From Sphingobacteriaceae bacterium (GTDB lineage: Bacteria > Bacteroidota > Bacteroidia > Sphingobacteriales > Sphingobacteriaceae), in contig CANHHZ010000049.1 in NCBI GenBank assembly GCA_947460275.1, positions 1 to 11,848 of the forward strand: a stretch of 11,848 nt of DNA. Direction: 5' to 3'. The position numbers and the translations under genes are program-made. Of this stretch, positions 8,232-11,848 are shown in pieces (the first letter of the stretch is position 1; each line of letters starts with the position of its first letter). The notes beneath the pieces were generated by a model, which worked only from the letters and a program-made list of their open reading frames with translations, was not told the DNA's origin and made no database searches.

Positions 8232-9038
8232 TTAAACACGTGGTTGGTTCATCGCAGTCAACATATTGCCATAAATCGCATTTAACGACGATAAATTTTT
8301 AGCTAATTTGGCTACTTCTTCCTTAAACTGTTTAGAATCTTCCATCGATTCGTTGAAGTTATTCATGGTTAAAGCAAGGTTTTGATAAAATTTATTCATC
8401 GATTTCAAATGAGCACTTGAATCTTGTAATTCTAACTCATAAACAGCATTTAATGCCGATAGATTTTTAGCTAAATTACTTACTTGATCATGGTATGCTT
8501 TGCTGTCTGTATTGCTTTCGCCTAGGGCTACCAATTGCTCAGTAGCTTTACCAAATGCAGCGCTTAATCCGTCAAAGCTTGCTGCAGCAGTTTTAACTTT
8601 GCCAGTAAATTCGTTGGTTGCAACAGCAGCGTCAGTAACATTTGAAATGGTAGCTACTTTATCGCCAAACGTACGTAAGCCTGTACCTAGGCTTTCGATA
8701 AGTTCTGGACCAATCTTGGCATCTTCTAACATTTTATCTAAAGCACCTGTTGATGAAAAACCCGAAGCAGTTGTAGTAGCAGGTCTAGCTGATGTTGCAT
8801 TTGCTGGATTACCTTCGGCCAACTCTGGATAAACTTTTTCCCAAGCTAATTCTGGTTCTGGTGGGAAAAAACCTGTTAAAAAGAATAATAAAGCTTCTAT
8901 ACCTAACCCCACTCCAATTAAATAATTGGCCATAGCGCCGCCTAAGTGTAAAATTTTAGCTAATGCCCCAATAATTACAATACTTGCACCCCATGATATT
9001 GCCATGTGTAACCATACTGGTTGTTTCTTTGCTGCCAT
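8232..9038 (-). CDS. gldL: Type IX secretion motor protein GldL (PorL)
   Basis: GldL forms the inner-membrane pentamer that surrounds the GldM helices and uses the proton gradient to drive secretion and, in gliding species, motility. The 268-residue protein has two membrane helices at about 13-30 and 36-58. K28 and H31 lie in or at the end of the first helix and E48 in the second, matching the conserved polar residues implicated in proton coupling in Flavobacterium johnsoniae GldL. The family sequence PELAWEKVYPELAEG follows at 62-76. A low-complexity Ala/Thr/Ser stretch (78-98) leads into a long predicted-helical cytoplasmic region that holds an imperfect 31-residue repeat (174-204 and 230-260), each copy containing LAKNLS-LNA-Y. 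It lies 32 bases after gldK and 40 bases before gldM. The leader is AT-rich with no Shine-Dalgarno-like sequence. Confidence 0.95.
   Translation of the reverse strand: MAAKKQPVWLHMAISWGASIVIIGALAKILHLGGAMANYLIGVGLGIEALLFFLTGFFPPEPELAWEKVYPELAEGNPANATSARPATTTASGFSSTGALDKMLEDAKIGPELIESLGTGLRTFGDKVATISNVTDAAVATNEFTGKVKTAAASFDGLSAAFGKATEQLVALGESNTDSKAYHDQVSNLAKNLSALNAVYELELQDSSAHLKSMNKFYQNLALTMNNFNESMEDSKQFKEEVAKLAKNLSSLNAIYGNMLTAMNQPRV
8259..8519 (-). repeat. Tandem-like 31-residue repeat inside gldL
   Basis: Two copies of a 31-codon unit lie at 8427-8519 (residues 174-204) and 8259-8351 (residues 230-260), with start points 56 residues apart. By hand alignment 17 of 31 positions are identical, including ES, DSK, LAKNLS and LNA, plus conservative changes such as D/E, Y/F and V/I. 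The similarity is in the protein; the DNA copies have diverged at many third positions, so the duplication is old and not a recent slippage event. Confidence 0.75.
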
Positions 9039-9070
9039 AATATTTGTATGTTTAGTTTATTTTTAAATAA

Positions 9071-10390
9071 TTAAAATGCATTACCTGGATAATCTGTAAC
9101 GCAACGGAAACCAATATAAGATCTTGCCTTGTCTTGCTGTTCGTAGGTAGCTACCGAGTTTTGCAAAAAGAAAGCCATATCTTTCCATGAGCCACCCTTA
9201 ACGACTTTAGCTCCTTTAGTTGTGTTTACATATATAGGATTAAAATCTTGCAACAAGGTAGTTGCCGATTTATTATATGCTGTTAAAGTCCATTCGGCAA
9301 CATTACCAGCCATATTATATAGACCGTAATCATTTGGCAAATAAGCTTTAGCATCAACGGTATAGCCACCCCCATCATCTACATAATTGCCTCTGCCTGG
9401 CTTAAAATTAGCTTGTAAACAACCTTTTGTATTTTTAATATAAGGACCACCCCAAGGGTATTTATTTTGCGTTTTTCCTCCCCTTGCTGCATATTCAAAC
9501 TCTTGGTCGGTTGGAAGTCTAAATTTAAGGGCATCGGGTTGTCTGCGGGCTGAAGTAACCTTTTTGTACAATTCTGAGCGCCAGTGACAGAAAGCATTGG
9601 CCTGCTCCCAAGTTACACCAACTACTGGATAACCATCAAAAGAGGGATGATTAAAATAAGCTTCTACCATAGGATCATTATTCATGTATGAATAATCAAG
9701 TTTCCACACCATTGTATCAGGATAAACATTAATAGATGGATGTTCGTTTGCTTTTCCTGGGGTTGGGTTATCGGTGTAAACCTGTATAAAATCTTGTCTA
9801 CTTTTACTAAGATCTTTTCTTCCTGCAGCCGCCAAATCTTTATCTAAAAAGCTATATGCAAATCGCAATTTTCTAATGTCTAATTCTTTTTTACCTGGCA
9901 AAGCATCGTTACCAGAGTAATACATATCTTGCAACTTCGTTTTAAACTGACTGTTTTTACCCCAAAGTATTGCGCCATTCCCAATTTTTTTCCAATCGAT
10001 ACTTTTAGGACCTGGAGTAGCACTTGCACCTGTTGGTTGTGCCTTGTACAATGTTGGGGCGCCAGTTGTACCTAATGAAGTTACAGCAATAGAGTCTCTT
10101 ACCCAATTTACAAATTGCCTATACTCGGAATTGGTGACCTCTGTTTGATCCATGTAAAAAGCAGTAAATGAAGTCATTCTGCTTGGATTTCCCTGATAAA
10201 AGGTAAGATCCTCATCTGTCATCCCGATTAAAGTTCGACCGGATGGAATAAGTACCATTCCCATTGGAATAGTTTTACTTTTAAACTTTCTTCTAGGTGT
10301 ACCAACCAATTCTCCTTGAGAGCCACCTTGAAAACAACCCACAAGCGATAGAAATACCATCAATAAACCTAGAAAGTATGTTTTTTTCAT
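9071..10390 (-). CDS. gldK: Type IX secretion ring lipoprotein GldK (PorK)
   Basis: GldK/PorK is the outer-membrane-attached lipoprotein that forms the periplasmic ring with GldN/PorN. The 439-residue protein opens with a lipoprotein signal (Lys-Lys, hydrophobic core, lipobox LVGC) and lipidation at C19; the next residues are Phe and Gln, with no aspartate inner-membrane retention signal. The rest has the formylglycine-generating-enzyme (FGE-sulfatase) fold: MDQTEVTNSEYRQFV at 80-94, YPVVGVTWEQANAFCHW at 254-270, RLPTDQEFEYAARGG at 291-305, NDYGLYNMAGNVAEWT at 353-368, VVKGGSW at 396-402 and SYIGFRCV at 424-431. The cysteine pair that true formylglycine-generating enzymes carry just after GGS is absent, so it should be structural, not catalytic. 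A large insertion at about 100-250 separates the first conserved block from the rest. It is the first gene of the gld operon. Confidence 0.95.
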   Translation of the reverse strand: MKKTYFLGLLMVFLSLVGCFQGGSQGELVGTPRRKFKSKTIPMGMVLIPSGRTLIGMTDEDLTFYQGNPSRMTSFTAFYMDQTEVTNSEYRQFVNWVRDSIAVTSLGTTGAPTLYKAQPTGASATPGPKSIDWKKIGNGAILWGKNSQFKTKLQDMYYSGNDALPGKKELDIRKLRFAYSFLDKDLAAAGRKDLSKSRQDFIQVYTDNPTPGKANEHPSINVYPDTMVWKLDYSYMNNDPMVEAYFNHPSFDGYPVVGVTWEQANAFCHWRSELYKKVTSARRQPDALKFRLPTDQEFEYAARGGKTQNKYPWGGPYIKNTKGCLQANFKPGRGNYVDDGGGYTVDAKAYLPNDYGLYNMAGNVAEWTLTAYNKSATTLLQDFNPIYVNTTKGAKVVKGGSWKDMAFFLQNSVATYEQQDKARSYIGFRCVTDYPGNAF

Positions 10391-10444
10391 ATAATATTTT
10401 TGAAACAGTGCAACACTATTATTTTATACTAGAGATTTTTATTA

Positions 10445-10475
10445 CAATTTTATATAATATACTTGATATAATCAA
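10445..10475 (-). promoter_or_regulatory. Candidate Bacteroidota promoter for gldKLMN, overlapped by an inverted repeat
   Basis: Read on the - strand, TTG (10475-10473) is followed after 20 bases by TAAAATTG (10452-10445). This matches the Bacteroidota -33 TTG / -7 TAnnTTTG pattern with one mismatch in the -7 box, at a normal spacing. Transcription would then begin near 10438-10440, giving a leader of roughly 50 bases before the gldK ATG at 10390. The perfect inverted repeat TTGAT-ATA-ATCAA (10463-10475) covers the -33 element. The whole 160-base gap 10391-10550 is very AT-rich. It has no strong terminator for hemD, only a weak all-AT hairpin at 10499-10515, so read-through from hemD into gldK is possible. 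Confidence 0.38.
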
Positions 10476-10550
10476 TTTTTTATTTAAAATCTTAACTATT
10501 AATTACTAAAATTAAGAAATAAGACAATTGGTTATGTTCAGCGAAATTCA

Positions 10551-11321
10551 TTATTTGTTTGATTTTTTGATGTAATTTTCAATCGCCATAATCATTGAGG
10601 GAGATTCTGGATTTGGGGCAGCAATGTCTACAATAAGCTCTGCATCAGTTATTGCTTTTTGGGTGTTTAATCCAAAGGCTGCAATTCTTGTCTTATTTTG
10701 TTTAAAATCTGGAAAATTAATGTACAAAGACTGTATACTCGACGGGCTAAAAAAACCAATGATGTCATAAAAAACATCAGCCAAATCCGAAAGATCGCTG
10801 ACTACTGTCTTAAACAATACTGCTGGAGTTACGTTGTAGCCGTTCTTCTGTAAGAAATTCATCGTATCTTCTGTAGCCACATCAGAACATGGATAAAGAA
10901 ATTTTTCGGTGGTATGCTTTTTCAAAACCTCGGCCAAATCAGAGGCAGTTTGTTTACCGAAAAATATTTTACGCTTTCTGTATTGAATATATTTTTGCAG
11001 ATATAATGCTGTCGATTCTGAAATGCAAAAATATTTTAGATCAGCAGGTACATCATATCTCATCTCTTCACCTATCCTAAAATAGTGATCTACAGCGTTG
11101 CGACTAGAAAAAATCACAGCAGTATATTCAGCTAAATTAATCTTATCCTTCCTAAAATCTCTTGCTGGCACACCCTCAACATGTATAAAAGACCTAAAAT
11201 CTACTTTAAGGTTGTATTTCTTTGCCAAATCAAAATAAGGTGATTTCTCTGTTTCGGGCTTTGGCAAAGTAATCAATATACTTTTAACTCTACTTAACCT
11301 ATCTTGGTTCATTTCCTGCAT
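10551..11321 (-). CDS. hemD: Uroporphyrinogen-III synthase
   Basis: HemD closes and rearranges hydroxymethylbilane to uroporphyrinogen III, the branch point for heme, siroheme and cobalamin synthesis, in the cytoplasm. The 256-residue protein has the expected two-domain family features: an early strand SILITLPKPETEKSPYF (14-30), VIFSSRNAVDHYF (69-81, the classic F-T/S-S-x-N-A-V site), a central hinge, FFSPSSIQSL (190-199), IAAFGLNTQKAITD (213-226) and the C-terminal AxxPxxxxMxxAIxxY pattern (235-250). Sequence identity is always low in this family, so these spaced motifs carry the call. Its ATG directly follows the TAA of the upstream membrane gene, with AAGAGG 7 bases before the ATG inside that gene's last codons, which points to translational coupling. 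A second in-frame ATG three codons in (11312), preceded by CAGGAA, is an alternative start. Confidence 0.9.
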   Translation of the reverse strand: MQEMNQDRLSRVKSILITLPKPETEKSPYFDLAKKYNLKVDFRSFIHVEGVPARDFRKDKINLAEYTAVIFSSRNAVDHYFRIGEEMRYDVPADLKYFCISESTALYLQKYIQYRKRKIFFGKQTASDLAEVLKKHTTEKFLYPCSDVATEDTMNFLQKNGYNVTPAVLFKTVVSDLSDLADVFYDIIGFFSPSSIQSLYINFPDFKQNKTRIAAFGLNTQKAITDAELIVDIAAPNPESPSMIMAIENYIKKSNK

Positions 11322-11848
11322 TTAGTTACCTCTTAATCCTATTACTTTAATCAATACTAATATAGGGCAGATTTCGAGCGCACAAAAGTACAAAAATAAA
11401 TATACTTTTGAAAGTTGATAATTTGACAAAATATTTATTCCCCTCCAGACAATTTGAAAAACAAATATTAAAAGTATAAAAATGATAGTTACCACGAGAA
11501 AATAACGACTATAGGTAACCGGTGACAGACAAAAGGCTATTAACAAAGGGATCATCAAAAGACCAGCATTAAAATAACTTAAATATAGAATTGAAATATA
11601 TTCGCTAACTAACCTTTGCGCCTCAAATATCAACCCTAACAAGTATAAAACAAAAATTTTAGCCAAAAACAACACCATAATCACCACAGAGGTGATTAAA
11701 AAAAATTGAAAACCATAATGCTTATCTACATTTTGAAAGGTTAAGCCCAAATAAGTAAACAAACCAAATAAAAAGCCAAATAGTACAAAAAGCAGTACAA
11801 AAAGCCATGAAAAAAATGAATTTTCTTCTTTAGTAAGGTTAGAAAGAA
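11322..11848 (-). CDS. DUF4271-type integral membrane protein, 5' end missing
   Basis: This is the C-terminal 174 residues of a polytopic membrane protein. The frame stays open past a TTG at 11762 up to the right edge, so that codon is not a credible start. Reading the extra codons adds a further hydrophobic segment (SFFSWLFVLLFVLFGFLFG). About five membrane spans are visible: v11-31, v47-74, v85-108, v112-134 and v147-169, counting v1 as the first full visible codon at the edge. Polar connections are short, and there are few charged residues within the spans. The C-terminal block with LFLYFCALEICPILVLIKV resembles the end of DUF4271 proteins found in Bacteroidota; this is recalled family knowledge, not a search. 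Function is unknown. It abuts hemD with no gap, and gldK follows hemD, so a role in the cell envelope is conceivable but unproven. Confidence 0.78.
   Translation of the reverse strand, partial: LSNLTKEENSFFSWLFVLLFVLFGFLFGLFTYLGLTFQNVDKHYGFQFFLITSVVIMVLFLAKIFVLYLLGLIFEAQRLVSEYISILYLSYFNAGLLMIPLLIAFCLSPVTYSRYFLVVTIIFILLIFVFQIVWRGINILSNYQLSKVYLFLYFCALEICPILVLIKVIGLRGN

Noticed and set aside
9379..9597. 72-residue - strand open frame within gldK in another frame
   Set aside because: It overlaps conserved FGE-fold motifs of gldK, which fix the true frame.
10411..10447. Second promoter candidate for gldK (TAGTGTTG on the - strand at 10418-10411)
   Set aside because: It also has one mismatch in the -7 box, but the nearest upstream TTG is about 26 bases away, longer than usual. 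The 10445-10475 candidate fits better.
10490..10517. Terminator for hemD in the hemD-gldK gap
   Set aside because: The possible stems (TTAATT/AATTAA and TCTTAA/TTAAGA) are short and nearly all A-T, with no T tract on the - strand.
11760..11762. TTG at 11762 as the start of the right-hand membrane gene
   Set aside because: The frame continues with hydrophobic, membrane-span-like residues all the way to the window edge, so the gene is truncated and does not begin here.
1..11848. Mobile elements, CRISPR arrays, tRNAs, toxin-antitoxin or phage-defence genes
   Set aside because: None was seen on either strand; the window is nearly filled by conserved core genes with short spacers and uniform AT-rich composition.

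Overview
The window is an AT-rich stretch of a Bacteroidota chromosome. The evidence is a complete gldK-gldL-gldM-gldN (porK-L-M-N) type IX secretion block, a SprE/PorW-type gene, a DUF4271-type membrane gene, little sign of Shine-Dalgarno sequences before most genes, and TAA at all nine stop codons. Protein style and gene order suggest Sphingobacteriia (Pedobacter-like). That placement is an impression from memory, not a search result.

Layout: two gene trains converge near position 5730. On the + strand lie the 3' part of sprE/porW (cut by the left edge), a class A penicillin-binding protein 6 bases later, and uvrC after a 67-base gap. On the - strand, reading leftwards from the right edge, lie a DUF4271-type integral membrane protein (its 5' end cut by the right edge), hemD directly abutting it, a 160-base gap with a candidate promoter, then gldK, gldL, gldM and gldN. 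The two trains end tail to tail at one shared hairpin terminator. Its left arm lies inside the last codons of uvrC.

How the genes work together: GldL and GldM form the proton-driven inner-membrane motor of the type IX secretion system. GldK (a lipoprotein) and GldN form the periplasmic ring under the outer membrane. SprE/PorW is reported to bridge that ring to the outer-membrane translocon. So the left and right edges of the window hold parts of one machine, separated by a cell-wall synthase and a DNA-repair gene. HemD is tetrapyrrole biosynthesis and UvrC is nucleotide excision repair; neither has an obvious mechanistic link to secretion.

Every gene is intact apart from the two cut by the edges. 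I saw no tRNA, rRNA, CRISPR array, insertion sequence or sign of recent transfer, and no gene-free stretch longer than 160 bases. This is conserved core chromosome rather than an accessory island. The least-described items are the DUF4271-type protein linked to hemD and gldK, the C-terminal domain of SprE/PorW beside a peptidoglycan synthase, and a short inverted repeat on the candidate gldK promoter.
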